From Mesobacillus maritimus (GTDB lineage: Bacteria; Bacillota; Bacilli; Bacillales; Cytobacillaceae): 64,000 nt of DNA. Location of the stretch: the NCBI RefSeq assembly GCF_019749255.1, contig NZ_JACWFH010000036.1, positions 79,323-143,322 of the forward strand, read 5' to 3'. Numbering within the stretch: the stretch's first letter is position 1; every line of letters starts with the position of its first letter. The notes below the pieces were generated by a model. That model saw only the letters and a program-made list of their open reading frames with translations, was not told the origin of the DNA and searched no databases. Positions 36,550-44,733 of this stretch are shown piece by piece. A program made the translations under genes and the position numbers.

Positions 36550-37236
36550 TTGAATCAAAATATAGCAATTAGATTGGTTATTGATTTAACCATGACCATT
36601 CTGATGTTAGTGGCAATGGCTTATCAGATTACTGGGAATACCATTCATGAAGTAATCGGGGTTATCCTATTTCTTTTATTTGTTGTTCATAATATTTTGA
36701 ATAGAAGATGGTATAAGGCAATCACTAAAGGAAAATACAATATCCGTCGTGTTTTAAGCATTACGGTCAATTTGCTTTTTCTTATGTCTATGGTAACCAT
36801 AATCATAAGCTCCTTCCCAATTTCTAGCGATTTATTCCCTTTTATACCAGTCAATAACGACATGGTATGGAGAGAAATACATGTTTTGACATCCTATTGG
36901 GCATTTATCTTGATGGCCGTACATATAGGAATGTCGTGGATAACAATTATCAATGCAGTAGGGAAGATGGGTGGGATCACACACACTAACCGTATCCGCA
37001 CCATTATCTTACGTTTTATTGCAGTAATGATTGTTGTTTACGGTGTACAGGCTTCTTTTGATAGAGAGATGAGTTACAAGTTAACGATTTATAATCCATT
37101 TGGTTGGGGTACAGATGATTCCGCTCTTAGATTTTTAATCGATCATCTAGCCATCATGGGAATTTATATAGGTGGTACTCATTATGTGCTTAAATTTGTT
37201 CAAAGGAAGAAAAAGGAGAAGACGAGCAAGAAGTGA
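36550..37236 (+). CDS. DUF4405-type di-heme b membrane protein, copy 1
   Basis: About 228 residues with four to six membrane helices. One helix reads IHEVIGVILFLLFVVH and another IHVLTSYWAFILMAVH, each H-x13-H, the spacing that ligates two b-type hemes across the membrane. A further pair lies in DHLAIMGIYIGGTHY. DUF4405 is a cytochrome b-like family. TTG 36550 with AAAGGA 8 bases upstream is favoured over ATG 36541, which abuts the AAAGG; the paralogue at 50702 has a TTG at the same place. Likely passes electrons between menaquinol and the preceding P460-like lipoprotein (inference). Confidence 0.78.
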   Translation: MNQNIAIRLVIDLTMTILMLVAMAYQITGNTIHEVIGVILFLLFVVHNILNRRWYKAITKGKYNIRRVLSITVNLLFLMSMVTIIISSFPISSDLFPFIPVNNDMVWREIHVLTSYWAFILMAVHIGMSWITIINAVGKMGGITHTNRIRTIILRFIAVMIVVYGVQASFDREMSYKLTIYNPFGWGTDDSALRFLIDHLAIMGIYIGGTHYVLKFVQRKKKEKTSKK

Positions 37237-37276
37237 TCTAAAGGTTAGAAAAGGGATACCGCAAAAGGAAGTGAGT

Positions 37277-38023
37277 ATGATAAAGCGAGCAATCTTATCA
37301 GTTGGGTTAGCTTTTAGTTTCATTCTAGTTGGCTGTCAAAATAGTGAACCTAGTGAAACCAATGAACCTAGTGAAACTCCATCAAGTTCAACAAATGACA
37401 AATCTGAAACTGGCTCAGAAACTCAAGATTCTACATTACCAATTGAAGACACCGAGTATGGTCGTGGAGCAGAATCAGATGGAGAGGACACGAATGCACA
37501 AGAAGCGCCCACACGAATGATTTCAGATGATGCTAATAGTATTATCATCTATTTTTCAAGATCAGGTAACACCCAAAATCTAGCGAGAATGATCTACAAC
37601 GAAGTCGGTGGAGATATGCTTGAATTAACCGTTACCGACCCATATCCTTCAGATTATAGACAAGCAGTAGAACGAGCGAACGAAGAAAGAGATAATCAAG
37701 AATATCCTAAGATTAATACAGACATTCCGGATTTATCCCAATATGATACTGTCTATTTAGGGTACCAAACCTGGGCAATGACTTTATCTAATCCTATGAT
37801 CTCTTTTTTAATGGGTCATGGTTCTAATTTGTCAGGAAAAACGATTTATCCCTTCTCAACCAATGCTGGGTATGGTGAGGGCAATACGATCGAACGTATT
37901 GAGGAACTCGCACCGGATGCAAGTGTCGCCACTAGTTTCAGTATTCAAGATGAAGATTTATTGGATAACCAGGATCAAGTAACTACATGGCTCAATGAGC
38001 ATCAGTCACAAAGGGTAAATTAG
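37277..38023 (+). CDS. lipid-anchored flavodoxin
   Basis: A 248-residue lipoprotein with lipobox ILVGC (Cys near 19), a linker rich in Ser, Glu and Thr with SEPSETNEPSETPSSS, and a flavodoxin domain from about 88. The phosphate loop is YFSRSGNTQNLA (about 91-102); other FMN contacts are YQTWAMT and STNAGYGEG. Flavodoxins are usually cytosolic, so membrane anchoring outside the cell is unusual. ATG 37277 follows AAAGGAAGTG; the frame's earlier start overlaps the previous gene. It is 40 bases downstream of the DUF4405 gene, suggesting one operon and direct electron exchange. Confidence 0.85.
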   Translation: MIKRAILSVGLAFSFILVGCQNSEPSETNEPSETPSSSTNDKSETGSETQDSTLPIEDTEYGRGAESDGEDTNAQEAPTRMISDDANSIIIYFSRSGNTQNLARMIYNEVGGDMLELTVTDPYPSDYRQAVERANEERDNQEYPKINTDIPDLSQYDTVYLGYQTWAMTLSNPMISFLMGHGSNLSGKTIYPFSTNAGYGEGNTIERIEELAPDASVATSFSIQDEDLLDNQDQVTTWLNEHQSQRVN

Positions 38024-38118
38024 ATTTGCATGAAGCCTAGTAAACAATGAATTTACACTTCATAGCTGTTAGAGAATGATTTTAACGAATCGATTCATTC
38101 TAATGGGAGGTGTTCCGA

Positions 38119-39147
38119 ATAAGAGTAAAAAATTTAATTGCTTTATCTATCCTATTGTTTTTTGCGGTAGCTATTGTAGGTTGCCAGGAGGAAGGAACAA
38201 CTAATTCTGGTGCTCCTTTCAATGATAAGGAACCAATTGAGTCAACGCTAAATGAAGAAGAGAAAGAAGCAAATGAACACCTGACAATCAATGATTCTGT
38301 TGGGGACTTACTGGAGCATCCAGCATTTCAAGGTTTTGAGAAACATATCATGCCATGGAATGACCGTTCCTATGAAAAAGATATGCCACTTCACAATATT
38401 GGTACATTGTTGCCATTTCATAGCCATGTCGATCCAGAAACAGTGGTTGAATCTCTTAACTATATGATAGATAAAGTGAATAAGAATCAAAAAGTTTTTT
38501 ATGATTTTTATACTGATGAACAAAAACAACAGGTTAGCTCTAGGAAGGATACAGGACTTTTCTTTTTTAGAGGGAATCCTGGCGCACCATTGGCTATTAT
38601 AAGTCCTGGTGGTGGTTTTTCCTACGTAGGTTCTCTACATGAAGGGTTCCCATACGCTTTAGAGTTAAGCAATCGTGGATATAATGCTTTTGTACTAAAG
38701 TATCGAGTTGGTGGAGAACAGATCGCTACGGAGGATTTAATTTCAGCAATTTCTTACATTGTAAAAAATGCCGAGGATCTTGAAGTTTCTGTTGAGAATT
38801 ATTCAGTATGGGGAAGCTCTGCTGGTGCAAGAATGGCAGCTAATGCTGGCTCTTTTAATAGGGAAGGATTCATTCGGCCGAATACCGTAGTTATGGCATA
38901 TACAGCACATACAGCTTTTACTGAAAATGATCCTCCCACTTTTGTAACTGTAAGCGAGGACGATAGAATTGTAGATATTGATGTAGTTGAAAGAAGAGTA
39001 GCTAATTTAAGAAATGCTGGGATTGATGTTGAATATATCCCGTTTAAGAAAGCGGGGCATGGGTTTGGACTAGGAATTGGAACAGATGCTGAGGGGTGGA
39101 TCAATCAAGCTATTGAGTTCTGGGAAAAACATATGAAGTCAACTTGA
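38119..39147 (+). CDS. lipid-anchored alpha/beta hydrolase 1 (apparent ATA start)
   Basis: About 342 residues. The signal RVKNLIALSILLFFAVAIVG ends at a lipobox Cys. The hydrolase has oxyanion loop PGGGFSYVG, nucleophile GSSAG near 232, the acid in VSEDDRIVD and His in KAGHGFGLG: an esterase/BD-FAE-like triad. The start is odd. The only ribosome site, GGGAGG at 38105-38110, is ideally placed (8 bases) for an ATA codon at 38119, while the only orthodox start, GTG 38110, overlaps that site. Either ATA is used poorly or an ATG has mutated. Substrate unknown; it lies in the envelope redox cluster. Confidence 0.75.
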   Translation: MRVKNLIALSILLFFAVAIVGCQEEGTTNSGAPFNDKEPIESTLNEEEKEANEHLTINDSVGDLLEHPAFQGFEKHIMPWNDRSYEKDMPLHNIGTLLPFHSHVDPETVVESLNYMIDKVNKNQKVFYDFYTDEQKQQVSSRKDTGLFFFRGNPGAPLAIISPGGGFSYVGSLHEGFPYALELSNRGYNAFVLKYRVGGEQIATEDLISAISYIVKNAEDLEVSVENYSVWGSSAGARMAANAGSFNREGFIRPNTVVMAYTAHTAFTENDPPTFVTVSEDDRIVDIDVVERRVANLRNAGIDVEYIPFKKAGHGFGLGIGTDAEGWINQAIEFWEKHMKST

Positions 39148-39189
39148 TATAAGTCTACTATATTTAATGAGATGATCTTTAATTGAACG

Positions 39190-39237
39190 GGTACTTCCAA
39201 TTGTCTTTTTGTTATTACAATTGGAGGTGCCTTTTTT
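39190..39237 (+). terminator. strong terminator
   Basis: GGTACTTCCAATTGT pairs with ACAATTGGAGGTGCC (one or two imperfect pairs), followed by TTTTTT. Confidence 0.8.
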
Positions 39238-39322
39238 GGAGGATTAAGTATAGATTGCTGTTATCTAAGAAGTAAATGAGTAGTAGAAAAGGGGAATTTT
39301 CAGAAGGAGTTGATCCTGAAAA

Positions 39323-40309
39323 ATGAAATTAATGACCATTTTAACATCTCTAGTTGTTGCTTTTACTCTTGCTGCTTGTAGCAATAATGGATCCCAACCA
39401 TCAGCAGATGAGCAACCTTCCTCTTCTATGGAAGCTCCAGTAGAAAGGGAGCTGGGGACGGAAAGCTCAGAGCAAACCGCACCTGTTGGGGCTATGTCGA
39501 ATACGGTGGCAACGATGATGCCGGACTCGCAGCAACAACAGACTATCTACTTGTGGGAAGAAGGAAATATGCCGTCGGTCACAGAATACACGGAGAATAC
39601 GGGCAACTATGCAGATGACCCGGATTTCCGTCCCAATCTCATTACAGTCCCTGTGCCATCAGGGACGGAAATTAAAGGCGCTGTGCTAATCAATTCAGGC
39701 GGTGGATTCCGATTTCGCGGTAATCAGAACGAAGGGTTCCCTGTGGCGGAAGAATTGAGCAAGCTGGGTTACCAGAGTTTCATTGTCAATTACCGCCTGC
39801 GGCCCTATAACCAGGAAGAGGGAGCGTTAGATCTGGCTCGCGCGGTACGATTTGTCCGCGCCCATGCCGAAGAATTTGGAATTGATGAGAATAACATTGC
39901 CGTGCTGGGCTTTTCGGCAGGTGGTATTTTGGGTGGAGAGATGCTCCTGAATTTTGATGGCGATGTGAATGGCACCGCTCTTGACCCCAACTATGAGCCT
40001 GATGAATTGGACCGGGTATCCGCTGACACCAGCGCAGCTGGAATGATATATTCCTTCTATGGCAGACTGAGTGTCGCTTCCACTGATGTAGAGAAATTCA
40101 AGGCTTCGGATTTGCCGCCTACTTATTTTTCTTATGGAACTGAGGATCCTTTCGTGGGCGAATTTGAAGAATGTATAGAGGCATTACAACAGGCCGATGT
40201 TCCGGTGGAATCCTATGTTTTGGAGGGAATGCCCCACGGCTATGGGTCTGGTGGCGAATGGATACCCAATTATGACCGCTGGCTGACAGAAATTTTTGAG
40301 GGGATCTAG
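39323..40309 (+). CDS. lipid-anchored alpha/beta hydrolase 2
   Basis: A 328-residue lipoprotein: lipobox TLAAC (Cys 19), then a linker to about 75 and an esterase-type domain. Oxyanion loop NSGGGFRFRG; nucleophile LGFSAGG near 195; acid in YGTEDPFV; His in GMPHGYGSGG. Related in plan to hydrolase 1 but clearly a different protein. Its codons are richer in G and C (CTGCGGCCC, GCGGTACG) than its neighbours, so it has probably come from a different source. AAGGAGTTG precedes ATG 39323. Probably acts on esters or acylated sugars outside the cell; not known. Confidence 0.82.
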   Translation: MKLMTILTSLVVAFTLAACSNNGSQPSADEQPSSSMEAPVERELGTESSEQTAPVGAMSNTVATMMPDSQQQQTIYLWEEGNMPSVTEYTENTGNYADDPDFRPNLITVPVPSGTEIKGAVLINSGGGFRFRGNQNEGFPVAEELSKLGYQSFIVNYRLRPYNQEEGALDLARAVRFVRAHAEEFGIDENNIAVLGFSAGGILGGEMLLNFDGDVNGTALDPNYEPDELDRVSADTSAAGMIYSFYGRLSVASTDVEKFKASDLPPTYFSYGTEDPFVGEFEECIEALQQADVPVESYVLEGMPHGYGSGGEWIPNYDRWLTEIFEGI

Positions 40310-40372
40310 ATAGTTTGGTTACAAGAAAAAAGATCAGATTAAAAAATGTTAGTAAAAAGGAATGATACAAAA

Positions 40373-40735
40373 ATGGAACAAACAATTATGGAGATTTCAA
40401 AGAATAAATGGGACTGGATGATCGAGAGACAACTAGACGACTTAAGTGGTCTTTTTCACGAAAAAGCCGTTTTCGTGCATATGGGGGCTACATTGTCTAA
40501 AAACGAGGAAATAGATGTAATAAAAAACGGTTCTATCGTTTATAAGCATGTAGATATTCAAGAAACATCCGTTCAACTAATTGATAAAACTGCTATTCTT
40601 CTAAATAAAGTATGCCTGGTAGCTGTTGTTGGGGGCAATGAAGTGACGAATCTATTTGTGGTTACAGAGGTATATGTGCAGGAGGATCAATGGAAATTGG
40701 CATCAATGTCTTTCACAAAGCTTTTAGCACCATAA
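40373..40735 (+). CDS. DUF4440/SnoaL-like small protein
   Basis: A 120-residue protein of the NTF2-like fold: a helix IMEISKNKWDWMIERQLDDL, LSGLFHEKAVFVHMG and the strand region NLFVVTEVYVQEDQWKLASM. This closely follows DUF4440 proteins, which can be small dehydratases, isomerases or ligand binders. ATG 40373 was used (AAGGAATG about 9 bases upstream); ATG 40346 would add nine residues. It follows hydrolase 2 by 63 bases in the same direction. Confidence 0.75.
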   Translation: MEQTIMEISKNKWDWMIERQLDDLSGLFHEKAVFVHMGATLSKNEEIDVIKNGSIVYKHVDIQETSVQLIDKTAILLNKVCLVAVVGGNEVTNLFVVTEVYVQEDQWKLASMSFTKLLAP

Positions 40736-40796
40736 AGTCGTTGAAATTCTAAAATCTGTTCGTAAGCAAAGAAAACAAATCCGTTAGATGCACAGA

Positions 40797-40943
40797 TTTA
40801 GGTAAATATATAAAAAGAAGAAATGACAATTGTGAAGCCTTGATGGTTACAGAGAGAAAACCTTATAGAAGATTATCAAAACGAGGAATGACGTTCAAAG
40901 TGATCGTCTTTTCATATTTGACTCTTACTGTGCAACAACAAAT
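40797..40943 (+). mobile_element. dispersed repeat copy D with integrase scrap
   Basis: Bases 40797-40889 are almost identical to 45592-45684 inside the decayed integrase gene (encoding GKYIKRRNDNCEALMVTERK). They join directly to a repeat right half, AAGTGATCGTCTTTTCATAT then TTGACTCTTACTGTGCAACA, ending about 40943. So this copy is an internally deleted form of the full element at 44734-45941. Bases 40944-41090 hold only the leader of the next gene. Confidence 0.8.
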
Positions 40944-41090
40944 TTCTTTTATGAAAGAATGTACTTAAGTTTTAAAGGAGCAGGAATGTGCAACAAACAT
41001 AAAGAAATTAAACCTAATAATTAAATAGGTTCGAAAACTTTTGCGTATATTTCAGACTAATGAATTGAACCGTTTAAAGAGGGGTTAATT

Positions 41091-42647
41091 ATGGACATAG
41101 ATTTTAAGCGATTAACTCAAATTTCAGATGTTAACGAATGGAAAGCTACATATCATACTGCAATTAAAAAATTGGACGAAATATCCCAAGAAGAAGAGCG
41201 TATTTATTATCTTATGTACTCACAAGAGCAAGAAAGTCAAAGGATCGATGAAATTCAAAAGATTAAACACGAACTAATGACAAATAAAGAACTTATACAT
41301 ACCTTTTCTACTTGGAAAGAAATATTAAGTGATGATCCCATTTGGTGTAGAAGAATTGATGTATTTTTATCAAGGATGAAGCAAGAAGCAATTGATAGTC
41401 ATCCAGAAATAGTAAGTGTGCAACAATCTTTGCAAAAAAAACTACTGGAAAGTACGTTTGAGGTCAATGGAAAAAAGTATAATTTGGGCACTGTCCACTC
41501 AAATGTTATGGACAATCCGGATCGAGAACTTCGTAAAAGACTATTTCTTGAATCCAAAAGAATAGGACGAGAAAATGAAGATTTATACAGAACGCTTATC
41601 CATAAAAGAAACCAACTAGCTCAGGATATCGGATATGAAAACTATTATTCCTTCAAATGTAGCCTAAAAGAAATTGATATAGACAAGTATTTAGATGAAA
41701 TGAGTGGCTTACTAGAAAAATTAGAGAATTCTGCTACCTACTGGAGTAATCGAATAAATGAAAAATTTGGATGGGAGCAAATGTATTTTTACGATCAATA
41801 TTTTACCACTTTTAATTTTCATAGGTTTCAAGGTAGTAATTTTTCCTCTGAACGACTAAAAGAAGTGTTAAGTGATGCAGTAAGAAGTATCGGAGTACAA
41901 TTACAGAGCATTCCTGTTACGATTGAAACTTTGGAAATTCCTTATGGTGGTTTTGCCATTAACATAAACCCAAATGATCTCAAACTAGTAGTAAATAAAC
42001 GAGATGCATATTCTTTATTTTTGTCTGGAATTCATGAGATGGGACACATATTGGACGGTCACTATGGCTCATTTGAATATCCAGAACTCTATCGTTTTTA
42101 TTCAAGCATAGCTGCTGAATCTTTTGCTGAATTATTTCAAACTATTGTAACGGAGGAAGAGTTTTTAAAAAGAAATTTTGAACTAACAGCTGAAGTATTA
42201 TCACAAATAAAAGAAGTGAATATGTTAACTGATTTTAAGATGGTTCAAATCAATCACTATTATAGCCTAGTTGAATATGAGTTATATAAAAATCCTGAAA
42301 GAAGCTTCCAGGAGATAGCAGACGAATGCTATAAAGTTGTGTTTGGGTATGAGGGTGAAACCATTCATCCTGGCAGTGAGATGTTTTATATAGAAAATCC
42401 AGCATTTTTTCAGGATTACAACTTTGCGTTAGCAATTAGAGATATGATTAGGGGGAAATTTAAAATAAAGAGTCTATATAAAAATCGAGAAGTTTTCCGT
42501 GAGCTACTTGAAAAATACATTGAACCGAATCAGCTTTACTCTTGGCAGGATAGGGTAAGGCGAATCTGTGATGAGGACTTTACTTTTTCCTATTTGGCTG
42601 AAACATTAGGCAATGTAGCTGCGCAGTACAACGATACTGATAACTAA
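41091..42647 (+). CDS. M3-family oligoendopeptidase
   Basis: A 518-residue cytosolic zinc peptidase. The metal site GIHEMGHILDGHYGSFEYPE has HEMGH at about 315-319, with the third ligand plausibly in AAESFAELFQ. NPDRELRKRLFLESKRIG and RNQLAQDIGYENYYSFKC are typical M3/PepF features. AGAGGGG precedes ATG 41091. The last ten codons (VAAQYNDTDN) lie inside dispersed repeat copy E, so insertion of the repeat has replaced the original C-terminus. Catalytic residues are intact. Confidence 0.85.
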   Translation: MDIDFKRLTQISDVNEWKATYHTAIKKLDEISQEEERIYYLMYSQEQESQRIDEIQKIKHELMTNKELIHTFSTWKEILSDDPIWCRRIDVFLSRMKQEAIDSHPEIVSVQQSLQKKLLESTFEVNGKKYNLGTVHSNVMDNPDRELRKRLFLESKRIGRENEDLYRTLIHKRNQLAQDIGYENYYSFKCSLKEIDIDKYLDEMSGLLEKLENSATYWSNRINEKFGWEQMYFYDQYFTTFNFHRFQGSNFSSERLKEVLSDAVRSIGVQLQSIPVTIETLEIPYGGFAININPNDLKLVVNKRDAYSLFLSGIHEMGHILDGHYGSFEYPELYRFYSSIAAESFAELFQTIVTEEEFLKRNFELTAEVLSQIKEVNMLTDFKMVQINHYYSLVEYELYKNPERSFQEIADECYKVVFGYEGETIHPGSEMFYIENPAFFQDYNFALAIRDMIRGKFKIKSLYKNREVFRELLEKYIEPNQLYSWQDRVRRICDEDFTFSYLAETLGNVAAQYNDTDN

Positions 42648-42727
42648 ATAAAATTCAGTTAAGACGATCACTTTTTTAGGGTGATCGTTTTTCGTATTTG
42701 ACTTTATACTGCGCAGCAAATAGATCT
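42615..42727 (+). mobile_element. dispersed repeat copy E (best-preserved short form)
   Basis: Left end GTAGCTGCGCAGTACAACGA then TACTG; central hairpin GACGATCAC-N9-GTGATCGTT; right end GTATTTGACTTTATACTGCG then CAGCAAATAGATCT. The two ends are inverted repeats (GCTGCGCAGTA / TACTGCGCAGC), and the right end extends to AGATCT, matching the left ends of copies A and B. About 113 bp. Confidence 0.85.
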
Positions 42728-42787
42728 TGGTAAGAAAAACCTTTGATAATTGGAATGGAATGATTTCTGTGTTAAATAACTTCAAAT

Positions 42788-42826
42788 GGATGCTTTTCCA
42801 AAATAACTGGAAGGCATCTTTTTTGC
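42788..42826 (+). terminator. terminator downstream of peptidase and repeat
   Basis: GATGCTTTTCCA and TGGAAGGCATC pair around AAATAAC, followed by TTTTTTG. Confidence 0.75.
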
Positions 42827-42946
42827 GTTACAAAAAAACTAACTTGTTTACGATTTACCGCAAGATTTGGAAAGTTTCTTTACACTTATGATGGTATCCT
42901 TCTTATTAAAATAACAAGTTTATTAACATATTTAGGTAGTTAGACA

Positions 42947-43815
42947 CTAATCAACGTCGTCACTGGAGAGTTTTTTGATTGGTACGAATATTTGATAGGA
43001 AGAGTCAAGGTTATGAATATTCTCAAACACTTGAATAAGTTCAATATCGGATTCCTCTGTTTCTTGTTTCGAAATCTTTAAAAATCTTGAAAAGTCAGTA
43101 ATAAAGACGTCTCCTATATCTAGTAGGTCACCAAAATATTTAAACTTAGCAGAAAAGAATGGTTGAACATCTACTGTGAAATAATTTGGTTTATTGATTT
43201 TTAGATTTTGTGGAATCCCGACTAGAGCCTTAACTTAGTTGAATTTGGTTGGCAATTGGAATAGATGATATAACAAGGACTACTGATTGTTTCATCAATG
43301 CTATTTACGAGCATTCTCGAATAAGATCGAATCTTTTCTTTAAAATCACTTCTTGCTAAATCAACTTCAAATGCTACCCCACTTATTCGAGTTGTTTTAA
43401 AATTTGTTAGTGTAAAATCGGCAACGATATCCCCATTGATGTTTTTAATTGGCCTTTTAATTACTGGAGGAATGTCTTCTAGGGCTATGGTCCTTCCATT
43501 TTTTCTTAGATAGCTTGGGGCGATACCATATTGGCTTTTAAAAGCGCGGGTGAAGGATGATGGAGTTCCAAAGTTTAGTTGATACGCAATTTCTGTTAAT
43601 GATAAGTTTTCGTTTTGAATGTATTGAACAGATGCATTTAATCTTCTTGATAAAGTGTATTGGTTTAATGAACAGCCCATTATTGCAGAAAAAAGTCTAT
43701 GAAAATAGTATTTAGACATATTGAAGGAATTTGAAACAGACTCCAATGATAATGGTTGTTGCAAATTGTTTTCAATATACAATAAAGATTTTTCAATTAC
43801 TTCATAATGCTCCAT
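42947..43815 (-). pseudogene. AraC-type regulator with GyrI-like domain, frameshifted
   Basis: The minus strand encodes MEHYEVIEKSLLYIENNLQQ, two AraC HTHs (SNSFNMSKYYFHRLFSAIMG; YQLNFGTPSSFTRAFKSQYG) and the start of an effector domain, stopping at 43222. In another frame it continues at once with KALVGIPQNLKINKPNYFTV, DVQPFFSAKFKYFGDLLDIG and ends FVPIKKLSSDDVD at 42947. A single indel near 43222-43235 splits it. Length when restored is about 288, normal for this class. The DNA-binding half could still be made. ATG 43815 follows AGGTG; ATG 43887 is an alternative. Confidence 0.82.
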
Positions 43816-43952
43816 CTCGTCACCTAATTTCAAATATTTATTCAACTCTTGCATATCTAACTTACAATAAGAAGTTTGATTCTGCAATAACTAGGTCGTT
43901 GATAAAATTTGTATTTATTTTAAGAGTAAAAATAAAAATTGGAGGGAATCAC

Positions 43953-44618
43953 ATGAATAATAAGAATGAAAAAAAGCGAAGAATTACGAGAAAGAGTTTA
44001 ATGCGGTGGGCAGGTCTGTTTGCAATATTGGCAGGGATTTTATATATATGTATTCAGTTTTTTCACCCAGAGGATCATATATCTTCTGTTAGCACAAGCT
44101 TATGGGTCGTCATTGCATGTACTACCAGCATTATGTCTCTTTTCAGTTTGATAGGAATTACAGGAATCTATACGAGACAAGCGGAAGAAGCAGACTGGCT
44201 TGGGCTGATTGGTTTTATTTTATTTAGTCTATTTTGGTTAATTTCTATGAATTTTAGTTTTAACGAGGCTTTTGTTTTACCGTTGCTTACAACTGCTGCT
44301 CCGAAGTTTGTAGAGGGAATAGTAGGGATCTTTGGTGGAACCACAAGCACAGTTAATCTTGGTATTTTCCCACTATTAGCACCAATTGCGGCGATTCTGT
44401 ATTCTCTTGGTGGACTCTTGTTTGGAATCGCAACTTTTCGTGCGAGAATCTTCCCACGCATGGCAGGTGCTTTACTTTCCTTCGCAGCCGTGGTCACCTT
44501 TGCTGCCGCTGTAATTCCTCATCCATTCGATAGGATATTGGCAGTACCGATGGGATTGGCTCTTATTTGGTTGGGGTATGCTCTTTGGTCAGAACGTAGG
44601 AGAATCAGTGCTGATTGA
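43953..44618 (+). CDS. six-helix membrane protein of unknown function
   Basis: A 221-residue integral membrane protein. It opens with a basic segment (NKNEKKRRITRKSLMRW) and then about six hydrophobic helices, including AGLFAILAGILYICIQFF, WVVIACTTSIMSLFSLIGI and LLAPIAAILYSLGGLLFGIA. No charged catalytic pattern was seen. ATG 43953 has GGAGGG 6 bases upstream; the frame's earlier start at 43731 overlaps the divergent AraC gene and lacks a site. Probably controlled by, or historically linked to, the divergent AraC pseudogene. Family not recognised. Confidence 0.75.
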   Translation: MNNKNEKKRRITRKSLMRWAGLFAILAGILYICIQFFHPEDHISSVSTSLWVVIACTTSIMSLFSLIGITGIYTRQAEEADWLGLIGFILFSLFWLISMNFSFNEAFVLPLLTTAAPKFVEGIVGIFGGTTSTVNLGIFPLLAPIAAILYSLGGLLFGIATFRARIFPRMAGALLSFAAVVTFAAAVIPHPFDRILAVPMGLALIWLGYALWSERRRISAD

Positions 44619-44733
44619 TTTTTATATCTTCTCTTACTTAACCTATTTTATCATTACAAAAAATAAAAATTTAGATTTAAAGAAGACTATTAAAGTAACG
44701 GGTTTTAGTTGACCTGTCATTTAAAACAGGATC

